Of a stretch of DNA of 7,109 nucleotides, positions 1 through 5,489 are shown one piece after another. The DNA comes from Candidatus Thorarchaeota archaeon MP11T_1 (lineage in GTDB: Archaea; Asgardarchaeota; Thorarchaeia; Thorarchaeales; Thorarchaeaceae). The translations under genes and the position numbers were made by a program. The notes beneath the pieces were generated by a model. It did not search any database. It was not told the origin of the DNA and worked only from the letters and a program-made list of their open reading frames with translations. Location: the NCBI GenBank assembly GCA_002825515.1, contig PJET01000210.1, forward strand, positions 1 to 7,109, written 5' to 3'. Within the stretch, counting starts at the first letter, position 1. Each line of letters begins with the position of its first letter.

Positions 1-210
1 GTAGTATCCCAACACTGATACCACTTGCCCAATGAGGGCGGGATTACCCATCACATCAGAGATAGCCAGGGGTACGTCCTCCAAGGGAACCGACGGATTC
101 AGTATTGTGAAATACGCCAGTGTTGCTATGTTGGTCGCCGCCAAGACTAGAACCAACAGTATCAGAGCAGAGGGTCTCTGACTAGTCTTTGTCCTCCTTT
201 TCTTAGACAT
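1..210 (-). CDS. Membrane-anchored protein with OB-fold-like start, 5' part only
   Basis: The minus strand is open for 70 codons from an ATG at 210 to the window edge, so only the N-terminal part is seen. The protein begins with a very basic stretch (MSKKRRTKTSQR), then one hydrophobic segment at about residues 14-36, then a region starting near residue 43 with the pattern D-V-x-L-A-I-S-D-V. This is followed by a Gly-Q-V-V-S-V-x-G-Y-Y strand pattern. This 'strand, short helix, G-x-V-x-V-x-G' layout is typical of the first part of small OB-fold domains carried behind a membrane anchor in archaeal proteins. The anchor topology (basic N-terminus inside, domain outside) is inferred from charge. 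An AGAGGA ribosome site lies 7 nt before the ATG. Whether the rest is a full OB domain cannot be seen. The open frame and start are fairly sure; the fold is a guess from pattern. Confidence 0.72.
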   Translation of the reverse strand, partial: MSKKRRTKTSQRPSALILLVLVLAATNIATLAYFTILNPSVPLEDVPLAISDVMGNPALIGQVVSVLGYY

Positions 211-408
211 CGCGAATTCCTCTTCTGTCAGAATGTTTGGCTATGCACCAATTACAACGCGAGTAATAAACACACGCAATTTCGTGCTGACTCCGTCTAT
301 CGTTCTTTTTCTTTCATTAAATGACGAAGAGGTTCAACACTAACGAATTCTACGACAGACCAGATACTCTTCAGGGATATGAGAAACTTCATGCCGTTTT
401 TCTCTAAC

Positions 409-426
409 GTTTGGCGTTGACCAAAC
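409..426. promoter_or_regulatory. Inverted repeat next to the TATA box (operator candidate)
   Basis: GTTTGG at 409-414 is mirrored by CCAAAC at 421-426 across a 6-nt spacer, giving a perfect 6-bp dyad. It ends 2 bp before the TATA box at 429, where the TFB recognition element (BRE) normally lies. A protein bound here would be placed to block or help TFB/TBP loading. The role is inferred from position; six-base arms can occur by chance. Confidence 0.35.
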
Positions 427-428
427 AC

Positions 429-436
429 TTTATATA
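429..436 (+). promoter_or_regulatory. TATA box of the 518-2554 operon
   Basis: TTTATATA is a near-ideal archaeal TATA box, preceded by an A/C-rich ACCAAACAC stretch that can serve as BRE. Archaeal transcription starts about 25 bp downstream, which puts the start near 458-463. That leaves a leader of about 55-60 nt that includes the 10-bp inverted repeat and the ribosome site of the first gene. This is the best promoter in the window. Confidence 0.68.
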
Positions 437-468
437 GATTTGTGATAGTGGAACGATAGGGAAAAACG

Positions 469-494
469 TAACGTTCCGTTATTCCGGAACGTTA
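469..494. promoter_or_regulatory. Perfect 10-bp inverted repeat in leader (operator or hairpin)
   Basis: TAACGTTCCG (469-478) is repeated in reverse complement as CGGAACGTTA (485-494) with the 6-nt spacer TTATTC. It starts about 33 bp after the TATA box, so it sits at or just after the predicted transcription start and 13 nt before the Shine-Dalgarno AGGTG (507-511). In DNA it is a good size for a dimeric winged-helix repressor such as the one encoded at 1913-2554. In RNA it would be a stable 10-bp stem close to the ribosome site. The palindrome AACGTT occurs in each arm (470-475, 488-493) and again at 406-411 upstream of the TATA box. GGAACG also occurs at 450-455. Binding by the downstream regulator is a hypothesis. 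Confidence 0.6.
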
Positions 495-517
495 AGGTAT
501 TCGCACAGGTGTAAACA

Positions 518-862
518 ATGCTTAAACCAGGATTCAAAACAGAAGATGAAATCCCAATCACATCAGTAGATCCAGTCTTCTCGCTCAATCGTGTGATAGC
601 AGGGAGATCAGCACGCCTGCTGGTTGCACTTGCTAGTGCAATTGGTCTTCTGTATTTGATTGTACTATTCCCAGGTCTGTGGTTCTTTGCTCTCCCGGGT
701 GAGATTTTCACCATCGGAAAGGTGTATGATGAAGCACGCGTCATCAGGTTTCTGAAGTACGGAGAACCCTTGAGACCAGAGCACTGGGAGAATACAGCGA
801 CTTCGACTCAGATGATTCGGATCAAGGCATCCGACAATCGTTCTATGGAGTTCTCTAGGTGA
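518..862 (+). CDS. Small single-pass membrane protein, first gene of operon
   Basis: The 114-aa product is not one I recognise. Residues 1-30 are polar and contain a basic R-x-x-A-G-R-S-A-R patch. Residues 32-60 form one strong hydrophobic helix ending in F-P-G-L-W-F-F-A-L-P-G. The C-terminal half (61-114) is charged and soluble. The positive charge before the helix suggests the N-terminus faces the cytoplasm and the C-terminal half is outside, though this is inference. The ATG is supported by AGGTG 6 nt upstream and by the TATA box and leader ahead of it. Two minus-strand ORFs overlap here but lack these signals. Being first in an operon with a polytopic membrane protein and a winged-helix regulator, it may be an accessory part of the same membrane unit. 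Its stop codon is part of an AGGTGA sequence that could act as a ribosome site for what follows. Confidence 0.68.
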   Translation: MLKPGFKTEDEIPITSVDPVFSLNRVIAGRSARLLVALASAIGLLYLIVLFPGLWFFALPGEIFTIGKVYDEARVIRFLKYGEPLRPEHWENTATSTQMIRIKASDNRSMEFSR

Positions 863-870
863 GAACAAAC

Positions 871-954
871 ATGTCGCCCTATATCGCGCCGTCTATCTCC
901 ATGGTGACCCCACACACTCTGAGTGGGGTCACCTCCAAACTTTTTGAGGTGTAA
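871..954 (+). CDS. Possible 27-codon leader-type ORF over the hairpin
   Basis: An ATG at 871 opens a frame that reads MSPYIAPSISMVTPHTLSG and on to a TAA at 952-954, two bases before the ATG of the next gene. AGGTGA (857-862), which includes the stop of the previous gene, is an excellent Shine-Dalgarno 8 nt before this ATG. The frame runs straight through the 903-933 stem-loop. The peptide has no clear domain or membrane segment. It may be a chance frame over a terminator, or a translated leader whose ribosomes control the hairpin. I give it low confidence because a frame of this length is common by chance. Confidence 0.2.
   Translation: MSPYIAPSISMVTPHTLSGVTSKLFEV
903..945 (+). terminator. 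Stem-loop with T tract between 518-862 and 957-1916
   Basis: GGTGACCCCAC (903-913) pairs perfectly with GTGGGGTCACC (923-933), giving an 11-bp GC-rich stem with a 9-nt loop. Six bases later a TTTTT tract runs at 941-945. This looks like an intrinsic terminator, but it sits inside what appears to be one operon, with the next ribosome site GAGGTG only a few bases further on. No new TATA box fits between it and 957. It is therefore more likely a partial terminator or attenuator, or an mRNA processing or stability element that sets different levels for the first gene and the later ones. Confidence 0.55.
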
Positions 955-956
955 AA

Positions 957-1916
957 ATGAGTTGGCCAAGTAACTATCCTGACACGCCAGATGAACAACC
1001 GGAAAAGAAGGTGGCTAGGCCACCACCACGACCAGGTGGTATTTTGAAAGATTTCGAGGTTGGTTTCAAACTAGCTGTAACCAATTTTCTTTCATACTCC
1101 CTAGCTATGCTTGGAATCATACTGGTCACATTTCTTGTTCTTATTATTATTCTACTCTTTATTGTAGTTCCATTGATAATCTTCTTTGGAGTCCCAGCAC
1201 TTGTCAGCTTGGTTCATTACATAGAAGAAACTTTTTCGCAAGCAACATCGCTCTCTCTTGTTGCCCTGATAATGATCTTAGTCTTACCAATTCTTTGTCC
1301 ATTCTTCATAGCCCTAGGATCGCTCTTCGGAATGTCTCGCGAAGTTGTTGAGAGTGATGGTACTAATGCAGAATCAGCTTTCTCATGGTACCGGAAGAAA
1401 GCCTTGTCACTAGTCGGTGGCGGAACACTGCACTTTCTGGTCACATTGGCTCCATTCATAGTTGCTTTCATTGGAATTGCGTATCCTACTTGGAATCCGC
1501 CGACAAACGATCAGCTTCGTATAATAATCCCTGTTGGAATTCTTTGGGTCTTCCTGATCAATGGAATGCTCTCACTGACATTTCCAGGTATAATCGATGG
1601 GCTTTCAGCAGTCCGTGCAGCCGCAAGATCAATCAGGCTTACGAGTCAATTTCCAGGTCGCGTCTTAGGTGCATGGTTGATCATGTTTCTGATAGTAGGA
1701 TTACCAATTTTCTCACTGATCAATGAAATTGCATTCATCTTCCCCTCGATTATCCCGATTGGTCTATTTGAGCCATATGCAGGATTGATCATTCTCATCC
1801 TTCTATTCTATGTTATTCCAGCGTTCTCAATCGTGCTCACTAGGATCTACATGATTCTTACAGCACGAGTGGATGCAACGTATACACACGACGATTCAGG
1901 AGGCGATATACTATGA
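957..1916 (+). CDS. Polytopic membrane protein, GPDPase-membrane/DUF975-like pattern
   Basis: The 319-aa product has a Pro-rich polar N-terminus (1-30, with PPPRPGG) and about six hydrophobic segments near residues 45-85 (probably two), 98-124, 152-174, 186-212, 235-268 and 272-302. Between helices lie two conserved-looking amphipathic stretches: F-G-M-S-R-E-V-V (124-131) with S-A-F-S-W-Y-R-K-K, and G-L-S-A-V-R-A-A-A-R-S-I-R-L-T (215-229) followed by P-G-R-V-L-G-A-W. The second matches the 'A-x-x-R-S-x-x-L-T ... R-V-L-G' pattern found in the membrane domain of glycerophosphodiester phosphodiesterases and in DUF975-type proteins. No catalytic domain is present, so no enzyme role is claimed. 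The start follows GAGGTG by 6 nt. The last four bases overlap the regulator gene start as ATGA, so the two are translated together. The substrate or function is unknown. Confidence 0.85.
   Translation: MSWPSNYPDTPDEQPEKKVARPPPRPGGILKDFEVGFKLAVTNFLSYSLAMLGIILVTFLVLIIILLFIVVPLIIFFGVPALVSLVHYIEETFSQATSLSLVALIMILVLPILCPFFIALGSLFGMSREVVESDGTNAESAFSWYRKKALSLVGGGTLHFLVTLAPFIVAFIGIAYPTWNPPTNDQLRIIIPVGILWVFLINGMLSLTFPGIIDGLSAVRAAARSIRLTSQFPGRVLGAWLIMFLIVGLPIFSLINEIAFIFPSIIPIGLFEPYAGLIILILLFYVIPAFSIVLTRIYMILTARVDATYTHDDSGGDIL
1898..1916 (+). promoter_or_regulatory. Strong ribosome site and ATGA stop-start overlap
   Basis: AGGAGG at 1898-1903 lies 9 nt before the regulator ATG at 1913. The stop TGA of the membrane protein (1914-1916) shares bases with that ATG. 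This arrangement gives coupled translation, keeping membrane protein and regulator in step, and it fixes the regulator start. Confidence 0.8.
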
Positions 1917-2554
1917 ACCCAATGGTGTCTACAAAACCAATCAAAGAATTCGTGGTTGTTACAAACCCGAAGATTATCAAATTACTGCTAGATGCAACAA
2001 GAAAGGAGATCGTCTTCACCTATCTCGTGAATCAGCCCATGACAGTAAAGCAACTAGCAGATGCAATGAACAAGAAACCCGGAACTGTACTACATCACGT
2101 ACAGAAGTTGAAGAATGCAAAAGTTATCGAGCTCGTTGAAACCCGTGAAACCATTCGGGGCATCGTTGAACGGTACTACAGAGCAGTAGCTCGAGAGTTC
2201 CGACTTGGAATCAGCGAGAGGATGAGTTCATACGACGAGACTCCAGTTGCAAAGGATCGGATCAAAGCAACTCTGCTTGCTATGTCTACCTTGGGAGTCT
2301 ACATTCCTGAATCTGAATTGGAAATAGCTGGTGTTCTTCTAAAGCGACTAATAGACATCGAGGAACAGGTCTATCGAGCATATAACAATCCAGACAATCA
2401 TGCGTTTCAGAGCCTGCCGCCCGCAACTCGGAATGATGTATCAGAAAGGATGTCACAATATCTCCTGGCTAGAAACGGAATGTATCAGAAGACACTCAAA
2501 GAGTGGAATGAGATATTGGGCCACCACCTAAAGAAACTGACTGAAATGGAGTAA
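1913..2554 (+). CDS. ArsR-like winged-helix transcriptional regulator
   Basis: The 213-aa soluble protein has a winged helix-turn-helix in its N-terminal half. Residues 20-40 form the first helix (the L-L-D-A-T-R-K-E-I-V-F motif). T-V-K-Q-L-A-D-A-M (44-52) is the second helix. G-T-V-L-H-H-V-Q-K-L (57-66) is the recognition helix, and the wing and linker follow at 70-97, ending in E-R-Y-Y-R-A-V-A-R-E-F-R-L. This matches ArsR/HTH_20-type archaeal regulators, where the YYR-A-x-A-R-E-F segment leads into a helical dimerisation or sensor part. The rest (100-213) is predicted helical, with no Cys or His cluster of the metal-sensing kind; the only nearby His pair is H204-H205. The signal it senses is therefore unknown. 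It is the last gene of the operon and overlaps the membrane protein gene. The likely target is its own promoter with the dyads at 409-426 and 469-494. Family call is firm, target is inferred. Confidence 0.9.
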   Translation: MNPMVSTKPIKEFVVVTNPKIIKLLLDATRKEIVFTYLVNQPMTVKQLADAMNKKPGTVLHHVQKLKNAKVIELVETRETIRGIVERYYRAVAREFRLGISERMSSYDETPVAKDRIKATLLAMSTLGVYIPESELEIAGVLLKRLIDIEEQVYRAYNNPDNHAFQSLPPATRNDVSERMSQYLLARNGMYQKTLKEWNEILGHHLKKLTEME

Positions 2555-2560
2555 TCAAGC

Positions 2561-2707
2561 ATGCCAAAAAAGCACGCCCCACTAGTCATCAGTAACATCT
2601 TCTTGTTACTGATGACATCTTTCTTTTCAATTCCTTTCAATTGCTCATACGATTCTTGGAGCGTGAATCAGACAAATCAGATTAGGAAAGAGATGATGAA
2701 AAGATGA
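2561..2707 (+). CDS. Possible 48-aa small protein or leader peptide
   Basis: A short frame opens with ATG 6 nt after the regulator stop, has GGAG (2548-2551) 9 nt upstream, and ends in TGA that overlaps the next gene start as ATGA (2704-2707). The peptide starts basic (MPKKHAP), has a hydrophobic run at about residues 8-26 (L-V-I-S-N-I-F-L-L-L-M-T), then a polar tail with one Cys and several Asn/Gln. That shape suits a small signal-anchored or exported peptide. The coupling at both ends argues for a real gene in the operon. Against it, the frame covers a perfect 12-bp stem-loop and T-rich tract (2585-2628) that may simply be a terminator. No family recognised. Confidence 0.35.
   Translation: MPKKHAPLVISNIFLLLMTSFFSIPFNCSYDSWSVNQTNQIRKEMMKR
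2585..2628 (+). terminator. 12-bp stem-loop with pyrimidine/T-rich tail after the regulator
   Basis: GTCATCAGTAAC (2585-2596) and GTTACTGATGAC (2605-2616) form a perfect 12-bp stem with an 8-nt loop, followed by ATCTTTCTTTTC (2617-2628). It begins 31 nt after the regulator stop, a normal place for a transcription terminator, and archaeal termination favours T-rich stretches. It would separate the 518-2554 operon from the 2704-4815 genes. I find no convincing TATA box between it and 2704, so some read-through or an attenuator role is possible. Confidence 0.6.
2625..2642. repeat. Tandem TTTCAATT repeat with 10-bp period
   Basis: TTTCAATT occurs at 2625-2632 and again at 2635-2642, so the copies are exactly one helical turn apart. 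It contains a small CAATT/AATTG dyad (2628-2632, 2639-2643). It lies 62-79 bp before the 2704 start, where an activator or weak promoter element could be. It could also be only part of the pyrimidine-rich terminator tail. Confidence 0.3.
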
Positions 2708-3606
2708 TCCAATTACTTGAATTCACAGCCCTTCAAGCCAATATCATAGCAGTACTTTTACCGATTATCTCGGTGTGTTTGTTCATCCTCATTATACCAG
2801 CTCTGCGGAATGGATCAGGAAGCAAAGTACGTAGATACCTCTCATATTTGATCAACCCGCCAAAATTGAGTGATACGGCTCCAAAGGAGGGGGTCGATTC
2901 ACTTTGGAGAAGAGACAAAGTTAGACTCTTCTTCTATTATCTAGGAGCGATATTGTTTCTAACAATCTTCATGATTGGTGAGTTTTACGAGGTCATGATT
3001 GATCTATTACTCCCTGTTCAGCAGGGAGTTACAGGAAACATGAGAGAAATAACAGTCGTGGCATTTCAGAGTCTTTTCGATGCAGGATGGATTGGATCAT
3101 TACCATGGATAGGGCTTGTCAGCTATCATGAAACTTGGAACTGGATCTATTTCACTGCAGCATTCACAGACAGTGTAGATTTTCTAGGCACTATGAATGC
3201 AACCTTGATACTGTTTTCCATTGCGGTGGGGCTTGTGTATCTAGCACCGCTAGTAATCAAAACTATCCGACATTCCTTCCTTCCATCAATGTTCTATTTC
3301 TTGACTGGAATGACAATCTTCACTAAAGCAGCTATAAGCAGTTTAGCCTATGCGACCGTAATTGCTTTTGGAAGTTTAAAATTAGGTTATTTATCGGTTG
3401 TAGCAACCGGAAGTATGATTCCAGGTCTGCCTTTTGCGATTGCAATTTTAACACTGATTGTACTTGCTATGTTTGGATTCTTTATGATTCTAGGTCGGAG
3501 ATTGTGGAGAATATATTATCCTGACTCTGAATCAAGAAAGTGGTTCATGCTATATATTGCTGTGAGCTTTTGGTTAGGGTTTGTTGTTACAATTCTGGTG
3601 GTGTGA
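2704..3606 (+). CDS. Polytopic membrane protein of unknown function
   Basis: The 300-aa product is not one I recognise. Hydrophobic segments lie near residues 10-33, 73-95, 164-185, 194-222, 240-263 and 278-299, with a possible further one at 117-137. A basic, Pro-containing loop (35-72, G-S-G-S-K-V-R-R and S-L-W-R-R-D-K-V-R) follows the first helix and is probably cytoplasmic. The stretch 125-160 is rich in aromatic residues (W129, W135, W145, W147, plus Y and F) and may lie at the outer membrane face. No motif for transport or catalysis is evident. The ATG is the only one in frame near the start; the two ATGs just upstream (2693, 2696) belong to another frame. It precedes the exported hydrolase by 3 nt, so the two are co-transcribed and may act together at the cell surface. 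Confidence 0.82.
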   Translation: MIQLLEFTALQANIIAVLLPIISVCLFILIIPALRNGSGSKVRRYLSYLINPPKLSDTAPKEGVDSLWRRDKVRLFFYYLGAILFLTIFMIGEFYEVMIDLLLPVQQGVTGNMREITVVAFQSLFDAGWIGSLPWIGLVSYHETWNWIYFTAAFTDSVDFLGTMNATLILFSIAVGLVYLAPLVIKTIRHSFLPSMFYFLTGMTIFTKAAISSLAYATVIAFGSLKLGYLSVVATGSMIPGLPFAIAILTLIVLAMFGFFMILGRRLWRIYYPDSESRKWFMLYIAVSFWLGFVVTILVV

Positions 3607-3609
3607 AAA

Positions 3610-4815
3610 ATGAAGAAAATACAGACTACTACAACATTCCTCGTTATTCTTGTGATTCTATTTTCTGTTCCAATCATTCCAGCTCGTGGGCATTCAGTGG
3701 CAGAAACAGAAATTGTTCGAGACTATTGGCCAACTGATGAATGGCAAAACACAACCCCTGAATCCCAGGGACTGGACTCAAGTATCCTAAACCGCATTGA
3801 TGAAACAATTACTGATAATGACATCGCAGTTGACTCGGTGATAGTCATCAAGGATGGATATATAGTCTATGAGAAATACTACAATGTATGGAATCAATAT
3901 ATGGTCCATACGATTCAATCATGTACAAAGAGTTTCATGTCAGCTCTCATTGGTATTGCTATTGATATGGGGTACATTGATAGCGTGAGTCAGCCAATTC
4001 TCGATTTCTTTCCCAACTATACCATTGATAACTGGGATTCAAGAAAGGAGAATATCACGCTATTCCATTGTTTGACGATGTCAACTGGACTCGAATTTCA
4101 TGAGGTTGATATCCCCTACGAAGACCCAGAAAATGACCTGTTTGCTATGTATCGAAGTAGCGACATGTGGGAATATGTCTTGGATAGACCAATGGAATAC
4201 GATCCCGGTGAGCATTGGTCGTACAATTCTGGAGGTATTGAGCTTCTAGGTGGAGTCATTGAGCAATCAACAGGATATAGTGTAGCAGATTTCGCAGAGG
4301 AATTCTTATTCAATCCGATTGGAATTGACTATTTCTATTGGTGGAGTCCTACTGCAAGTGGTCAATACGGATGCGGAGGAGGATTAAACCTGAAACCCCG
4401 GGACATGGCACGGTTTGGGTATTTATATCTGAACAATGGGACTTGGAACGGTACTCAGGTTGTTTCATCAGATTGGGTCAATGTGTCAACGAGAATGTAT
4501 TATGATACTGGCTTAGGGTACCTCTATGGTTGCACTTGGTGGGGATTTCCTGAACAGCCATTCTATACAGCAACTGGACATTATGAACAGAAAATCTACG
4601 TTTTGCCTGAACACGATATTGTTGTTGTTTTCACTGGTGACATCCAAGATGAAGACTGGCACCCCACAGATTACTTTGTGATGGGATATGTAATATCAGC
4701 TTCTGAAAGTCAAAGCGGTTTTACAAGCCCACTGTTGTTCGTATATGCTTCAGTTCTGATAGTATTGGTAGCGCCGATACCCATCATACTTGTAAGACGC
4801 AGGTCATGGCATTGA
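3610..4815 (+). CDS. Exported, C-terminally anchored serine hydrolase of the beta-lactamase family
   Basis: The 401-aa protein has a signal peptide (residues 1-27: K-K start, hydrophobic core 9-22, small residues before the mature part) and a beta-lactamase-type (PF00144) fold. S104-C-T-K107 is the S-x-x-K motif with the nucleophile and general base. Y205-N-S-G-G is the Y-x-N/S motif in the form seen in NylB-type and esterase members. G323-H-Y-E-Q-K stands where many relatives have an H-x-G or G-H-G-G-Q motif, before the V-L-P-E-H-D-I-V-V-V strand. A second hydrophobic helix (373-395) followed by R-R-R ends the protein, so the catalytic domain should sit outside the cell, held by this tail. 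The family includes esterases, amidases, D-aminopeptidases and penicillin-binding-like enzymes; the substrate cannot be read from sequence and antibiotic resistance should not be assumed. GGTGGTG (3597-3603) overlaps the previous stop and serves as ribosome site. Likely co-transcribed with 2704-3606. Confidence 0.92.
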   Translation: MKKIQTTTTFLVILVILFSVPIIPARGHSVAETEIVRDYWPTDEWQNTTPESQGLDSSILNRIDETITDNDIAVDSVIVIKDGYIVYEKYYNVWNQYMVHTIQSCTKSFMSALIGIAIDMGYIDSVSQPILDFFPNYTIDNWDSRKENITLFHCLTMSTGLEFHEVDIPYEDPENDLFAMYRSSDMWEYVLDRPMEYDPGEHWSYNSGGIELLGGVIEQSTGYSVADFAEEFLFNPIGIDYFYWWSPTASGQYGCGGGLNLKPRDMARFGYLYLNNGTWNGTQVVSSDWVNVSTRMYYDTGLGYLYGCTWWGFPEQPFYTATGHYEQKIYVLPEHDIVVVFTGDIQDEDWHPTDYFVMGYVISASESQSGFTSPLLFVYASVLIVLVAPIPIILVRRRSWH

Positions 4816-4820
4816 GTTTC

Positions 4821-4835
4821 ACTATCAAGGATAGT
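4821..4835. terminator. Short hairpin between convergent stop codons
   Basis: ACTATC (4821-4826) and GATAGT (4830-4835) form a 6-bp stem with a 3-nt loop. It fits exactly between the hydrolase stop (4813-4815) and the stop of the opposing gene (4836-4838). A bidirectional end-of-transcription role is suggested by position, but the stem is short and no strong T tract follows on either strand. Confidence 0.35.
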
Positions 4836-5453
4836 TCATGAACCAAGTTCACTGGCTACATTATACTTCAGTGTGTGATATGAAACAAGTCCAACGAAAA
4901 CTAACGCACTAAAGACTGTGAACCATTCTACCAAAGGTCCACCAATATAGATCGCAAAAATCAGACTTAAGATTGTAATCACTAGGCCATAAAGTGCAGT
5001 AGGTTTTGAGAAACGTGGATGAACAAGAAGTGGTAAACTGATTATAATCAATGTGAAGAAATTCAATTCAAAGAAGAGTGTTGACGCTTGCATATGTGGT
5101 TCTCCGAGATTCTCTGAATACACGCCAATCATGACAAGGGCAACTGCAGATATTAGACCAATTAGTTGACCAATCACGAGAATGTATTTTGCCGCTAACT
5201 TCTCCTCATTATACCAGTCTTTAAGACCTATAAAGAATGGAACAAGAGCGACTCCTGTAAGAATACAACCCCAATTGTAGAAATAAGCTCCAAATGGACT
5301 ATAATCGAAATTCCCAAGACGGCTTAGATAATGTGTCGCAGGACCATATGGCTCAGGGTAGAATGCCCATGATGTGAATGTGAAGGCACAATAGAAGACA
5401 ATGACAAGAATCCCACCTATAGTCGAGAGCGGCCATTTGTATAGTCGTTTCAT
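4836..5453 (-). CDS. Six-helix membrane protein, DUF998-like
   Basis: From the ATG at 5453 the product is 205 aa with about six hydrophobic segments at residues 10-31, 57-78, 88-111, 122-146, 152-171 and 176-197. Between helices 1 and 2 lies T-H-Y-L-S-R-L-G, matching the 'L-S-x-L-G' signature of the DUF998 family, and helix 2 begins with the expected F-Y-N-W-G-x-x-L-T-G pattern. G-E-P-H-M (117-121) before helix 4 also fits the family, which has a His there. The biochemical role of DUF998 proteins is not established. The open frame extends to an ATG at 5606, but that N-terminus is polar, unlike the family, and overlaps the divergent gene. Starts at 5486, 5468 or 5453 are possible; I prefer 5453 because AAGGGA lies 6 nt upstream and the first helix begins soon after. 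Family call likely, exact start uncertain. Confidence 0.82.
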   Translation of the reverse strand: MKRLYKWPLSTIGGILVIVFYCAFTFTSWAFYPEPYGPATHYLSRLGNFDYSPFGAYFYNWGCILTGVALVPFFIGLKDWYNEEKLAAKYILVIGQLIGLISAVALVMIGVYSENLGEPHMQASTLFFELNFFTLIIISLPLLVHPRFSKPTALYGLVITILSLIFAIYIGGPLVEWFTVFSALVFVGLVSYHTLKYNVASELGS

Positions 5454-5489
5454 CAGAAGTCCCTTCATTTGTTGAAGTAACCCCATCTT

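Larger units (their letters stand above)
211..517. other. Divergent intergenic region with promoters and inverted repeats
   Basis: About 300 bases separate the minus-strand gene ending its start at 210 from the plus-strand gene at 518. The right half holds a clear TATA box and two inverted repeats, listed separately. The left half is mixed sequence. On the minus strand GTTTATTA (264-271) is a weak TATA candidate for the 210 gene. A 28-codon ORF at 321-407 has no ribosome site and a stop directly before its ATG, so I do not count it as a gene. No RNA gene or mobile-element end is visible. Confidence 0.6.

Noticed and set aside
321..407. 28-codon plus-strand ORF upstream of the TATA box
   Set aside because: A TAA directly precedes its ATG, no ribosome site is present, and it ends upstream of the mapped TATA box; length is expected by chance.
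430..868. Two minus-strand ORFs over the 518-862 gene
   Set aside because: The plus-strand gene has TATA box, leader and Shine-Dalgarno in order; the minus frames have none and one runs over the TATA box and dyad.
1385..1726. Plus-strand 113-codon ORF in another frame inside the 957-1916 gene
   Set aside because: Cys/Ser/Arg-rich shadow of a clear membrane protein gene.
1873..2139. Plus-strand 88-codon ORF across the start of the regulator
   Set aside because: Out of frame with the regulator, which has a strong ribosome site and a clear winged-helix fold.
3610..4815. Reading the serine hydrolase as an antibiotic-resistance beta-lactamase
   Set aside because: The family fold and S-x-x-K motif are shared by many esterases and amidases; the Y-N-S-G form and G-H-Y-E-Q motif fit NylB/esterase-like members better, and the host appears to be an archaeon.
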